In this document: in pieces, positions 24,501 through 34,075 of the stretch
How positions within the stretch are numbered: position 1 is the stretch's first letter
How the letters are laid out: every line of letters begins with the position of its first letter
Assembly (NCBI GenBank): GCA_023935145.1
Contig: CM043700.1
Span: 24,522,001-24,586,000 of the forward strand
DNA length: 64,000 nt
Direction: 5' to 3'
From: Bretschneidera sinensis
Lineage: Eukaryota; Streptophyta; Magnoliopsida; Brassicales; Akaniaceae
Notes under the pieces: generated by a model
Database searches by the model: none
Told to the model about the DNA's origin: nothing
The model's input: only the letters and a program-made list of their open reading frames with translations
Position numbers and translations under genes: made by a program

Positions 24501-27500
24501 AAAAGCCGATAGAACACATCTTTCGTAATTGGATACAATACATGATGAACTGTAACCAGAAAAACTCGACTCAACTTACTCATTGCTTACGAGTGACTCC
24601 AATTGTTTGTTTTTTTTGTTCTAATTTAAATAAATTAGAAACATAAATAAAACAAGAAAATGAAACATGTGATAATATTGTTTTTTTTTTTTGCCTTTTT
24701 TTCATGCAAATTTTTCTTTTTTTTTCACTTATTCCTTTACTATTTTTTTCTATTATGTATTTTTTTGTATCTCTTTTTCTTTTTTTCTTTTTTTAAAGGA
24801 AAGTGGAAATGAAAGAAATCAAGAAAAAAAATTATAAACAAAACATTCAAGACGCAACTTAACTGGAGAAATGGTTGAAAGGCGGCTCGGTTGCCGACGC
24901 AGCTCAGCTAGGGACGCGACTCAGGAAGCGGCTCACTGAAACGGCTCAGGTTGGGTCTACGGGTCAGAGAACCCGGATCGGTCGTGGTGGCGGGTGGCGC
25001 GTGGACCTTACTCTGGCAAGGATCGAGGTTGAAACTTCGGGGGTCGGCCAAATTTGATATTTCAAGTACTGTGGTGGGGTCAGATCCGACGGTGGTTGGT
25101 CGGAAACTGCCAATCGGGGTGTGATAGGCTGAATCGGGTTTGTGGCTTTATGGCGGGCTACCAGCAGGGAATGGGTACGTGGCTCATGGGGCTAGGTAGA
25201 TCGGAAGTTTTCGATCCCGGTTGTGGTCTTAGATCCCGACGATGAGGTTAGTGGCCGTGGCCGTGGCGGCGGCGACGGCGGCGGCGCGTGGGCTGACAGC
25301 AACGGCGGAACTTGGCCCAATTTTATGGTTTGGATCGCTGACAATTTGGATTCTGATGGTGGTGGTGGCACAAACTGGAAGTTGATGGAAAGTGACGGAG
25401 GGAGGCTGTTTCAATTTTTTTTTTTTTTTTTTTTTCTGGGCTTGCTGGATTTTTTTTTGTATATATCGATACAATATGTGATTTAAGAGATAGATAGAGG
25501 TAGGATGCAGGACCTTTCGACTCTAATACCACTTTGATGTAGGATAGATAAGTAAAAAGAGAAGCAGATTGAGAAAAGAGAAACCGCAGCCGGGAGATTA
25601 GACCGAAAGAATTTAAATCAGGTAGAGGAAGACAATGATAAGGAAACGGAAATTAGAAAAGATGGTGCAAGAAGACAAAAGATACCAAAATCTTTAATTC
25701 AATTCATAATTCAGTTCTCCCAAAATCAACATAAAAAGATGCTTATATAGGCACCAAGCACACTAGAAAATCCTACTAATTAATAACATCCTTAACATAA
25801 AAGGAAATAAATCAAAACATAATATTTCGCAAAATATAATAGGAAATAAATCAAAATATAATAATTCCCCAATATCCCAGAAATCCTAGAATTGTGCATA
25901 ATTTTTTTTCTTTTCTGCATAACATATGTTGAGCAAATTTACGAAAAGATTGAAGACATGATTGAGGCAATGGTTGATATGCATGCTCCTACTGTTGATT
26001 TTATCCTGCCTATTTGTTTTGAAGCATTTCCATAACAAATATTCTCAGTCAATTTTTTTTCTAGCAGAGACCTCGGCTTTCAAGAATTTCATAATATGCT
26101 TTGTTTTCTACAAGCATCACAGATATTGCTGTTTCCTCACTTTAAAACTTGAGGTCAAGTTTTTTCTAAGTGATGGAGATTGATGGGGTACACAAGGAAT
26201 TTTTTGATAAAGTTAGTATTTATTTAGGGTACGAGGCAAATTTGTAATCGTAAAATATTATTGGTATTGTAAGTTTTAGGAATTATTAGATAGTTTCTTT
26301 ATTTAAATTTAGTATTTAATTAGACCTTAAGTTCTTTATTAGAGATCAAGTAGTAGTAGTATTCTAGGAAACTTAGATTTAGACAATTAGATATCTCTTA
26401 GAGAGATCCCTATGTTAATTTTCAGCTAGCTTCTGAATGAACAAAATTGAGTCCTATTGAAATTCTCTCAACCTCTAGGGTGACCTAGTTTCTCTTCCAA
26501 TCCTAGGTGAACCTGTTTCTATATCTTCTTTATTTCCTGTTCTACATCAGGTGAACATATTCAGAAAAAATTATTTGGTCACTTCAAGAGTTTTGATCAT
26601 GCTAAATGTGTGTGCAGGATATGTGCCGTTGAACAAGTAGAGTTTGTCTTTAAATTGATTGAAACTAAGAACACATAGATAATAAAAGGGAATATTATAG
26701 ATTTAGAATCGAAAGACCTAGACCTATGAACCAAATTTGATATCTTTAATCAAAATTAATTCTCAAATTTGGTCTTCTAGAATATTACTAGATGTGCTCT
26801 CATATAGACACCAACATAATCCGAATAGGAAACATAATCCAAATAGAAAACTAAATAAACCCTAATTTCTAATCCTAGAATATCTAAGAAACTATCAATA
26901 TAATATAACTTACTTAAATATCCCTACTATCCCATATTTTCCCTTGATTACAAAATATCGCATCACATGAAAACCCCAATATTTCATCTTCCTGGTGTTC
27001 TCCATCAATCTGTTATGAAAGACAATTGAACATGGAACATATGTGTGTGACCCTTTTTACACTGGATACAAACAATAGAAGGCATCTCAACAACCTTAAA
27101 GCAAAAAGTAGAGAAAAAGTAAATATGAGAAAATTTAAAAAGATAAAGAATCTGAACTTTTCTTCTTCCTTGTAAAAAAAAAGGTAAATTTTCGTCTTCC
27201 TCAAAAGCTTATTATTTGGCTATAGCTGAATGCTACAAAGCAGGCAACACAGAATATCTCTCCAAACAAGATCTCTACCCCCACTCCTCCAACCACCCAA
27301 AAGCTCAGACATTGATTATTGGGTGGTTATCTTCATGTTTTGTGTCAAAGTGAAAAGCTTGACATTGACACATACCTTGTATTTATGGCCAATCTTGTGT
27401 TTAAACATGCTGAATCATTTTCAATCTAACCATAAATTTTCTTTTATGAAATATCTTAATCTGTAATCTGTATAATTCAAATTTTCATGGCATTGGACTT

Positions 27501-29082
27501 GAAACCTGGGATACATAGTACCATTGACATGCCCTTACAAAGTGTTTAGTACTTGCTTCTGGAGTCTTGCTTTTTGTTATTTTAGAAAAAATGGCTGCAA
27601 TGTATATAAATCTGAAGAATGAACCTGCAGAAATTAGTTGGGACGCATTTTCCTTCTGGAGGAATTAGTATATTCACTCACTGCCTGTGCTCCTATTAAA
27701 CTTCCTTCACAAAGAGCCTTCAACAGTTAAAAATGAGGGCTTATATGAATAGTCATAGCTATGTAAAGAGAAGGTAAATATGCGGGACGGCCTTTGAAAT
27801 AATACTATGAAACTCTTCACTGTCAGTAGAGGCTCTATCCTTTTTGGTTGATACATGCTTACATACATTTTTTTATAAGTAAAAATACATGCAAATAACT
27901 TATATATATATATGCCCTGTCCAAAATCTTGCTATTTTGTCTGCACTATGCCATTTTCAAACATGCTAAGCATAATAATTGATGCTTTAGACTTGGAGTG
28001 CTTCTCCATGCTGTGAAGCCTGTCACTCAAAACAAAGAGGAGTAACTTACGGCAGCCTAATAGAAAAGTTTGTCTGCAAACGAATAGTTACTGTTCTGCC
28101 TTGTTTTGATGATAGTTTTATGTTTCTGATTTGGAGCGACCCCAGTTTGGCTTCTGGGAATCAACAGAGTCCCCTTCCCTTTTCCTGCCCTTGCGTTTTA
28201 GATGTGCAAAACATGAACAATAGCTTTCTGTTTGAGAAAATTTTTAAGAGGGTCAAGCTGTTGAAATATAAACAAAATCTGCATCAATAACTTAACTTTT
28301 TGTATATTGTAGAGTTCGAGGTGAAACCTTCTGTCCCATGCCAATGATATACGTGATGCTATCTCTTTTCATTTTTCCTTATTTTGGCGATTCGGCAGAG
28401 AAGTAAAATAGAGTTTTTCTTATCTTTTTTTTCTTGAAGAACAAAAGGGAGTAATTGCAATCCTAATATGACCTTAGGTTTTTAGAATGATTGAATCACA
28501 CTATAAAAGAAACCTTTCATCCCTACCTCCCTCTCTCGCATGATGACATTTTTTTTATCAATCAAATGATGATGTTTATCCGTGAGAATCTCATGTGCAA
28601 ACCCTCCCTTCTTGCAGCAGGCCGAAAAAGCAGGATCCCATTGAGGCTCGCCGCTACTCTGCATATCTAGAATCATTCATGCCTTGCCCATTGTCTAAAA
28701 CTAACCATGCATAGATCAATGCATATGCATCTTTGCTCCAACTGCATGCTTTGTTTTTTCCATTTTCTGTGTGCCTTGTATACCTGATTATGGATTTATG
28801 TTCATGTTAATTAATTAACTCTAGCAGTACTTTCATAGTTCCATTAAATGCAATTCTCAGTTGCAGCAATCTGGAAGTGCTGGTTCAGACTCTGTGGAAA
28901 CTTGCCAGAAACTGAAGGGAGATCTGCGGGCAGTGTTCAATGTGCTTCCCAGGGACATGCAGCAGCTTCTGCTTTTCAACCCACAAAGGGCATCCCTTTT
29001 ACAAGGAAGTCCTGAACCGACAAAACTTCCTGGCCATCCATCTTTACAAGTTGGGGTTGTACCTTCAACTTCACTGAGCTGA
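15594..29082 (+). CDS. DENN-domain protein, DENND6 (FAM116) type
   Basis: DENND6 proteins act as Rab guanine nucleotide exchange factors in membrane traffic in animals; the plant role is inferred. Exons: 15594-17209, 17375-17567 and 28861-29082, all GT-AG, with phase preserved; total 676 aa. The first in-frame ATG is 15594. The upstream DENN half begins near residue 24 (RWALAFCIIRFDLEQGQLVE, AFSSFPDS, CIFFFRFR), then YLYGYVFNRQRHDERLKRGG and SLVILSHTPYSSVFRPLLQI. The central DENN core is at about 270-330 (LWVLWELLLIGEPVLIIAPT, VDFRPYFTIHDPEF), then LFFLKALRNIPHIVSVG. Exon 2 gives FLRGPNFMPWFERRRAIAEQ and DVLQLISKMSELEIVDSFNA. Exon 3 gives TCQKLKGDLRAVFNVLPRDM and LLLFNPQRASLLQGSPE. Exons 2 and 3 are split by an 11.3-kb intron packed with nested retrotransposons. 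Confidence 0.93.
17568..19156 (+). other. DENN gene intron 2, part left of the retrotransposons
   Basis: Begins with donor GTAATT after exon 2. AT-rich, with a short tandem GTTGGACTGAA near 18141-18162. The open stretch at 18843-19043 has no recognisable family and no matching exon position in the protein, so I treat it as intron. Confidence 0.55.
19157..19703 (+). repeat. 5' LTR of element C, with internal minisatellite
   Basis: 547 bp against 369 bp for the 3' LTR. Much of the extra length is a tandem run at about 19500-19675 of roughly six diverged units of about 34 bp, each like GGTGGCCTGGTTTCTCTTCC; the 3' LTR has about two. About 70 bp near 19365-19440 is also absent from the 3' copy. 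Confidence 0.85.
19754..22237 (+). mobile_element. LARD-like LTR retrotransposon 'A', nested in C
   Basis: LTRs 19754-20109 (TGACGGGGAAC...CATCA) and 21862-22237 (TGATGAGGAAC...CATCA) are clearly homologous. A perfect 5-bp target duplication, CAAAC, lies at 19749-19753 and 22238-22242. The primer site TGGTATCGGAGC is at 20112-20123 and the purine tract AAGTGGTGGAGAA at 21849-21861. The internal 1.75 kb is a GC-rich leader (20140-20860, with GAGCC repeats at about 20790-20840) followed by a decayed ORF. No gag or pol domain is present. Confidence 0.93.
21012..21650 (+). pseudogene. ORF of element A, unknown family, decayed
   Basis: From ATG 21012 the frame reads MSYRTEICIRNLQAQLSSAY and continues with SRLDDLKFKVIRYGWRYLP. 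It is cut by TAG at 21180 and TGA at 21186, then stays open as YAYEYDQSSRDVHALNSNGD, then YIYDDGVAYKNYYYAPKEA, to TAG at 21504-21506. In a shifted frame a tail reading IDFILPTRF (about 21673-21700) resembles the tails of C and D. Rich in Tyr, Asp and Glu with a coiled-coil-like start. I do not recognise the family; by analogy with B and C it may be a captured cellular fragment. Confidence 0.55.
22510..23318 (+). pseudogene. Captured PDS5 N-terminal fragment, intronless and broken
   Basis: PDS5 is a HEAT-repeat cohesin regulator. From ATG 22510 the frame reads ELDQQLTEV, then SSIDKLLCLLDQTKLCFSKI, then RHSHIDVKIAVASCISEITR and ITAPTPN. This closely follows the N-terminus of plant PDS5 (RHSDVDVKV.VASCISEITRITAPDAP). 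After a frame change near 22795 it continues RISILDIFTK, LVMLDLECGTLI and FQHFLTTIRNYH, then from 22977 VRKDNEEVFPIAHNFSKRVL and LQILGISSNNYS. Stops sit at about 22549, 22791 and 22957. There are no introns although plant PDS5 genes have many, which points to acquisition from mRNA. The frame runs on through the B insertion point into the element's own tail at 25923-26034. Confidence 0.85.
23319..23875 (-). repeat. 3' LTR of element B with 193-bp tandem duplication
   Basis: The unit beginning TATATAGGCAC at 23503 is repeated from 23696 to about 23884, each copy ending CTGCATCATTCCTATC. The other LTR (25535-25922) has a single copy. The second copy reaches a few bases past the LTR end into the polypurine side, so the duplication arose after, or at, insertion of this copy. 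Confidence 0.85.
24122..24583 (-). CDS. PTB-type RRM ORF inside element B
   Basis: A 153-aa open frame starting at ATG 24581-24583. Residues about 7-82 form an RNA recognition motif: VFLVTVHHVLYPITKDVFYR, LFGPFGPIEKIGLLPNSEGF, QALVQYSLPQAVVRAKTELD, then GRCIYDNCCQLGIKYS. The pattern LVTVHH.LYPIT plus GFQAL.QY plus IYD.CCQL.I is diagnostic of one RRM of plant polypyrimidine-tract-binding proteins, which bind pyrimidine-rich RNA in splicing control. The remaining 70 residues match nothing I know. There are no introns and no stop within the domain, so it has decayed less than the PDS5 piece in C. Orientation is sense to B and antisense to C and the DENN gene. Expression is unknown. Confidence 0.85.
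   Translation of the reverse strand: MSKLSRVFLVTVHHVLYPITKDVFYRLFGPFGPIEKIGLLPNSEGFQALVQYSLPQAVVRAKTELDGRCIYDNCCQLGIKYSIFETRILKMQQLLARTTQLMEAAFAKTFIHRGSCHDDTKYEAISPIQENFEEEAPVIAKRTQFSRFTGCIF
25923..26180 (+). other. 3' internal end of element C: coding tail and polypurine tract
   Basis: Continues the C reading frame across the CATAT duplication (VEQIYEKIEDMIEAMV, then [17 protein letters not shown], stop at 26032-26034). A non-coding stretch follows with GAGGTCAAGTTTTTTCTAAG and the purine tract. The same order occurs at the 3' ends of A, B and D. Confidence 0.75.
26181..26549 (+). repeat. 3' LTR of element C
   Basis: 369 bp, TGATGGGGTACAC...TACATCA. It shares the body of the 5' LTR (CAAATTTGTAATCGTAAAAT, CAATTAGATATCT, TTAATTTTCAGCTAG). 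Confidence 0.85.
26680..27007 (-). repeat. Probable solo LTR of the same LARD-like family
   Basis: On the minus strand it begins TGATGGAGAACACCAGGAAG, like the LTR starts of A and C (TGATGAGGAACACGAGGAAG, TGATGGAGCACACAAG). It then carries TTTTGTAATCAAGGG and AGTTTCTTAGATATTCTAGG. The far end is not sharply defined and I see no target duplication. Confidence 0.45.
27008..28860 (+). other. DENN gene intron 2, right part
   Basis: AT-rich intron with a (TA)n run at about 27900-27912. It ends in TTCTCAG (28854-28860), the acceptor of the last exon. A second in-frame CAG at 28864-28866 could serve as an alternative acceptor, dropping two residues. Confidence 0.6.
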
Positions 29083-29951
29083 TATGCAGGACATGGCTAG
29101 CAATCAGATTCTCTCTGGTATTAAGGGTCTTCTCATGCTACTGAAGGGCAGCACAAAGTGTATTTATTTCATGACGCCTCTATCAGTGGATTGGGAGAAG
29201 TTCTTCAACTTTGGGCATAAGTGTAAATCTAGGTGAGATTAAGATCCCCTGATGATTTTCATTTTCTTTTCAATCATAGGAGATGCAATTTAACAGATAA
29301 ATTTTGTTTATGTTGACTTTGTCATTTCCAGGTGCATGAGAATCACAAGCCTGTCCCTTGTATTGCCTTGTCCCCAAGTGCTTCTGAGACAAATTGTCTG
29401 GAAATCTACAGAGATTAGATCATTATGGGTGCCTAGTAGTTGTCTTTCTTATGGAATATTGAAGATTCATTTTGTTTGCGGTAAAAAATTAATGGTCTGT
29501 AAGCTATGTAAAATTACATAGGGCAGAACTTTAACACTTCGAGTTTTCAGTATCTAAACATGTGTTTTTTCCCATTATCCGCAGTGGACTTTCAATGCAA
29601 GAAGAGCCTCATCATCTTATTTATTGTTTCTGACGAGTGTTTTTAGGGAATATCTTTTAACCTAATCAGAATGCATAGAGAATCAGAGATAAAAGAAGCA
29701 TGTGCTGCATTTAGAACAAAATTCATGGGGAAAAAATAGATTTAAATTCACTCTGCCACTAATGCTTGCAACTTCGAGCCTGTTTGCTGTTTGATTTATT
29801 TGCAGTTAAAACTGTTGGAAGTGATTCCTGAAATGCGCAAGCTAGGTTTATTAAAAGCAGTAGGTACTGTAACACAATTACTTTTAGATTGTAAGCTGAA
29901 AACAAACAGATTTTAGAGAATGACATTATAGTTATGTGCAGGTAATTATCT
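29083..29951 (+). other. DENN gene 3' flank
   Basis: Probably the 3' UTR in its first few hundred bases, then unremarkable AT-rich DNA up to the hAT element. No other coding signal. Confidence 0.45.
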
Positions 29952-29959
29952 ATTATAAT

Positions 29960-31033
29960 GAGGGGTGGCAAAAACAAACTGGCACGGCTCACACTGTCAT
30001 GTAATGTGTTGTGTTTGGCAATGTCCAAATGGATAGGGTTATGATGGGTTTAGCTTTTGAGGCCCACGACACGATATGAAAAAATGTTACAACACAACAT
30101 AAGACCCAGCACGACATGATATGAGGCATGATCCATAACATCTAATGAAATTCAAAATTACATATAATTTAATATCACTAGAATGTTGAGTGAAGAATAA
30201 TTATATGTTGATAAATTTGATATTTTAAGATAGTGGAAGAAAACTGAACATTATTACCCTATTATTACATGATGGCATGTGATTTATTAATTGTTTCAGT
30301 GTCTACCATAGCATTGGAATAAGCATTTAGTGCATGTTCTAAAACTTTGGATGAATTGCGATCAAGATTATTGCCAGAAACCTTACAAATGTTAGTATGC
30401 ACAAAAGATTAACTAGATGCAAAAAATCGTACATGCAATATATTAAATAAAGATCAATATAGCGGATCGAGTGACGATTGAAAAAATCAAGAATTGAGAA
30501 AAATTTGTTACTCATAACCCGCAAGAGTATAAACTATGAAAGGCAAAAAAATAATAATAATATTTGTCTTTCTAATTTTTAAATTTTTTAAATTGTTTTT
30601 TATATTTCACTTATTTGTAAGTAATTTCAACTTCTTCGTTTATTTTATATATTGTCGTTTTTGTAAGTTATTTATTTGAAAGATTTTTTGAACTTGTAAA
30701 TTTTTAAGTTAGATGTTTATATTGTTTTTTTGTTCAATTTCTAAGTTAGTTTTAATATTTAACTTCATTAATAAAATAATTGTTTTTCTATACAATTATA
30801 AGCATTAAATTCAATATTTATAAGTTTTTTACTATTTTTAACAAAAAAAAGACAAAAAAAATCAATATATACCTATAAGACATATGGGTCGGCACAACAC
30901 AGTTCAATAACCATACGAGTTTTGGATCGTACCAAACCTACATTCTTAAAATTTTGACATGGCACGAAAAAAAAAATAGGTATGATGAGTCAGCCTTGTG
31001 TGAACCGACATGGCACAACCATTGCCACCCCTA
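29960..31033. mobile_element. Non-autonomous hAT element with 8-bp target duplication
   Basis: The ends are inverted: left GAGGGGTGGCAA, right (complement) TAGGGGTGGCAA, followed on both sides by similar subterminal sequence (GGCACGGCTCACA against TGCCATGTCGGTTCACA). The perfect 8-bp duplication ATTATAAT lies at 29952-29959 and 31034-31041, which is the hAT signature. The 1074-bp interior is AT-rich and encodes no transposase. Confidence 0.9.
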
Positions 31034-31041
31034 ATTATAAT

Positions 31042-31434
31042 TGGATCAGTGATATGATCCGGCAGTAGATTTTCCATTCTGATCCATTCGAAATTAGCAA
31101 TTTAGCTTGAATATGAATTTCCTTCCCTTCAGAATTAATAAATGAAAAAACTGCTGGTGCACATTTTGCGAGGTGGCTTCAAACTCATTCCTCAATTTTT
31201 TAACCTTCTCCTGATCCTCTGTGGCATCTGCATCACCAAACAAAGGAGTTCCATTCTCGACGGATTCTGGCCTCAGACTTGATCGACAACTTTTGATTCC
31301 TCATTCACACTTTGTTTGGAACGGAAGAGATTGAGAGGATGGAGAAATTCTTGCCTAATTATGAAAAAATACAGGAAAAAGAAAAGGAAAGACTCAGTTT
31401 AATAAAGGAAACTTCGAGGCATGTAGTAGAATCA
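31042..31434. other. Short interval with a coding-like minus-strand stretch
   Basis: Between the hAT element and copia 2, the minus strand at about 31130-31290 reads RPESVENGTPLFGDADATED, then QEKVKKLRNEFEATSQNVHQ, without a stop. It looks like a charged coiled-coil exon fragment. I do not recognise it, and it has no ATG and no flanking exons. Confidence 0.35.
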
Positions 31435-34019
31435 CTTAAGATTTAATTTGTACAAAAGTTTTTGAAGTGAACACAATACAATTATAATGCATGAATTGAC
31501 AATGGCGATTGGCAGAATGCACAATGTCCTGAACAAGTGATTGTAAGATAAACAAGGCAGTCGATGAGTCATCGATAGGTTGAAGAGTTGGACAATAACT
31601 CCCCATCATCATTATCTAACTTCAAATTTTGTTCCATTGGAAACGTAACAGGGCATCCACTTGTAAGGCCAACATCAGAAACAATATATGAAGTGTATTT
31701 TCGTTGTGTGGGGAGAATACCTTGTTTGGAGCGGGCTACTTCAATTACTAGAAAATACTTTAGTGAACCAAGATCTTTGATTTAAAATCTGTTATGAATG
31801 AATTTCTTCAAGGCAAAAATAGCAACAGAATCAAACCCAGTGATTGTAATATCATCAACGCAAACAAGAACAAACACAGAGGAAATACCATTACATTTGG
31901 AAAATAAGGAATAATTATTCTTGGATTGGATAAAACCTGCATCAAGAAGAGCACCTGAAAATTTGGCAAACTAATTGCGAGATGCTTGTTTTAGACCATA
32001 CAATGACTTTTGAAGTTTGCAAACAAGTTTCTCCCTTGTAATGTGATAACTAGGTGGTAAGGACATGTACACTTCTTCATCCAAATCTCCATGTACGTAA
32101 AAAAGTATTATGGACATCCATCTGATGTAGTGGCCAATTTGCAATGAAAGCTTGAGAAAGTAAGACTCGGACTATTACAAGTTTGGCCACAAGAGCAAAA
32201 GTCTCATGGAAATCGATGCCCTTTATTTGGGTGTAACCTTTAGCCACCAAGCGAGCTTTGTAACGTTCAATTGTGCCATCAGATTGTCTTTTGATTTTGT
32301 AAACCTATTTGCAGCCAATGGGTTGCTTACCAGATGAAAGAGGGACAAGAGACCAAGTGTTATTCTATTCCAAAGCGGTGATTTCTGCCTCATAGCCTCT
32401 TGCCAATCTAGTTTTAAAATTGCTTTGGAAAAACAAGAAGGTTTTGTTATGGTATAGGAAACTAATGAATTTTTGTGACAAGGTGATATTTTCTTAAATG
32501 ACAAAGTAGAACATGTGGGAAGAAGATTACTTACATTCGATGAAGTGAATTGAGTCTGGGTGTTTGAGCACACATAGTCTTGCAAACGAGGAGGATGACA
32601 ATGTACACGTTGAGGACGCCATGAAGCTTGAAGACATTGTGTGGATGGTGTGACGGTATTAGAAGGAGACACAAAGTTTGAACTTATGTGAGGGTTTACA
32701 ATTGAAGTGTTAAATTCAAGACCATCATCATCAATGGGTAAAGGTAAGACATGGGTCGAAGGTGCTGTATTGAAAGGTTGATTATGAAAAGGGAATGTGG
32801 TTTCCATAAATTTCACGTCTCTGCTAGTGTATATGGACTTTGTGGTAAGGTCAAATATTTTGTAACCTTTTTTTGGGCATATGGATAACCAATGAAGATG
32901 CTAGGTTTTGCACGAGTGTCAAATTTGTGCTTGGAAGAATGGTTGTGCCCATAACAAAGACAACCAAAAATACTCAAATGTAGATAAGTAGGGTGCTTAT
33001 GAAAGAGTATTTCATATGGGGTTTTCCATGTTAACAATGGAGAAGGTAAATGGTTGATGAGATAAGTTAATGTGAGAATGCGATCACCCCAAAATTCTAG
33101 AGGGAGATTGGCTTGAAACCTAAGGGCACGGGCTACGTTTAGCAAACGGTGATGTTTGCGTTCTACAATAACTATGTTATAGAAGACATCATTGTTTTTG
33201 AAAAAAAAAATATTTGGATTGATTAAAGAATTCAGTTCCATTGTCACTTGTAGTTGTTTTACTTGGCAATTAAATTGGGTTTCAACCATTGCAAAAAAAA
33301 CACTACGCAAATGTGACCATGCTTCAGATTTAAAATGCATTAAAAAGGCCTATGTACAATGTGAATAGTCATCAACAATGGTTAAAAAAATATTTTGCAC
33401 CAAAATAATAGAAGGTAAAAGAGTGACTTACAATCATACTTGGTTATGTTTGTGTTTGTGGCAGCCATGAAAAAAAAAGACAAGGTTTCTATAGGATTGT
33501 TTTAAGCTCTGATACCATGTAAAACTGTTGGAATTTTACCTTTAAAATCTATCTACTCAAATTCTAGGCAAAAAAACACAACTATAACAATTAAATAGGC
33601 AAAACAAACAAAGAACAAGAATACAACAATTTAACGTGATTCGACAACCTCTTTGCCTATGTCCACCAACAAACCTATTGTTTTGATAATCTTCAATTAC
33701 AACTTTAGGAAGAGCAAAACTGTTAAACTCTCACACTTCACAACCCGAAAGCCCCAAAACTCTCAATCTAACTCTAGTTGTAAGTACTCTCTCTACTTGA
33801 CAATCCAAAACCCCAATATAACCAAAACTCTCATCTTAGCTCTAGTAGTAAACCCGTATATTGAAATTATGAGTCTGTTTCAAACTTTCTCTAAAACTCC
33901 TTTATATATAAGATTTTCTTAATACTCCTATTAAACAAGAAACTACAAAATAGGAAATTACTTTTTTCAAAGTAATTAGAATTTTTTTTTTTCTGCAGAT
34001 TTGAACCAAAATCTTAACA
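31435..34019 (-). mobile_element. Second Ty1/copia element, truncated and internally deleted
   Basis: A right-hand (5') LTR at 33526-34019 (minus-strand ends TGTTAAGATT and AATTCCAACA) abuts a perfect primer site, TGGTATCAGAGC (complement at 33506-33517). After about 20 residues of a gag start (MAATNTNITKYDCKS), the sequence jumps straight into integrase (TIVDDYSHCT). Integrase and RT then follow with many stops. The left LTR and RNase H end are absent; similarity fades at about 31435. Confidence 0.88.
31588..33340 (-). pseudogene. Copia 2 integrase and reverse transcriptase remnants
   Basis: The integrase C-terminal half reads ERKHHRLLNVARALRFQANL, LPLEFWGDRILTLTYLINHL and LSIFGCLCYGHN. RT pieces include [18 protein letters not shown], a YVDD-like box replaced by stops near 31855, and TYRRLIDCLVYLTITC near the left end. 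The 32223-32816 frame covers the linker and the start of RT. Frame breaks throughout. Confidence 0.82.
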
Positions 34020-34075
34020 AAAACAAAGCAATATTTTGAAAAGACTTGAATTTGTTCATTTCATCTTTACAATAT

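Larger units (their letters stand above)
23319..25922 (-). mobile_element. LARD-like LTR retrotransposon 'B' carrying a PTB-like RRM
   Basis: Minus-strand element inserted in C. LTRs are 25535-25922 (5') and 23319-23875 (3', containing a 193-bp tandem duplication). A perfect target duplication, CATAT, lies at 23314-23318 and 25923-25927. Next to the 5' LTR, plus-strand CTCTAATACCA (25521-25531) is the complement of primer site TGGTATTAGAG. The purine tract GAGTGGGATAGGAA lies just upstream of the 3' LTR. The leader (about 24850-25500) is GC-rich with CCACCACCACCA and GCCGCCGCC runs when read on the minus strand. The only ORF with a known fold is an RRM. No gag or pol is present. Confidence 0.9.
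19157..26549 (+). mobile_element. LARD-like LTR retrotransposon 'C' carrying a PDS5 fragment
   Basis: LTRs at 19157-19703 and 26181-26549 begin TGATGG and end ATCA. The flanks GGTTA (19152-19156) and GGTGA (26550-26554) are a 5-bp target duplication with one change. A primer site TGGTATAAGAGCC (19707-19719) follows the 5' LTR, and a purine-rich tract (AAGTGATGGAGAT) precedes the 3' LTR. No gag, protease, integrase or RT is present. The internal sequence encodes an intronless, decayed PDS5-like segment fused to a short tail. It is interrupted by elements A (19754-22237) and B (23319-25922); without them it would be about 2.3 kb. It sits in the DENN intron in the sense direction. Confidence 0.88.

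Noticed and set aside
24875..25490. Gly/Arg/Val-rich plus-strand ORFs
   Set aside because: Complement of the GC-rich leader of element B; composition effect.
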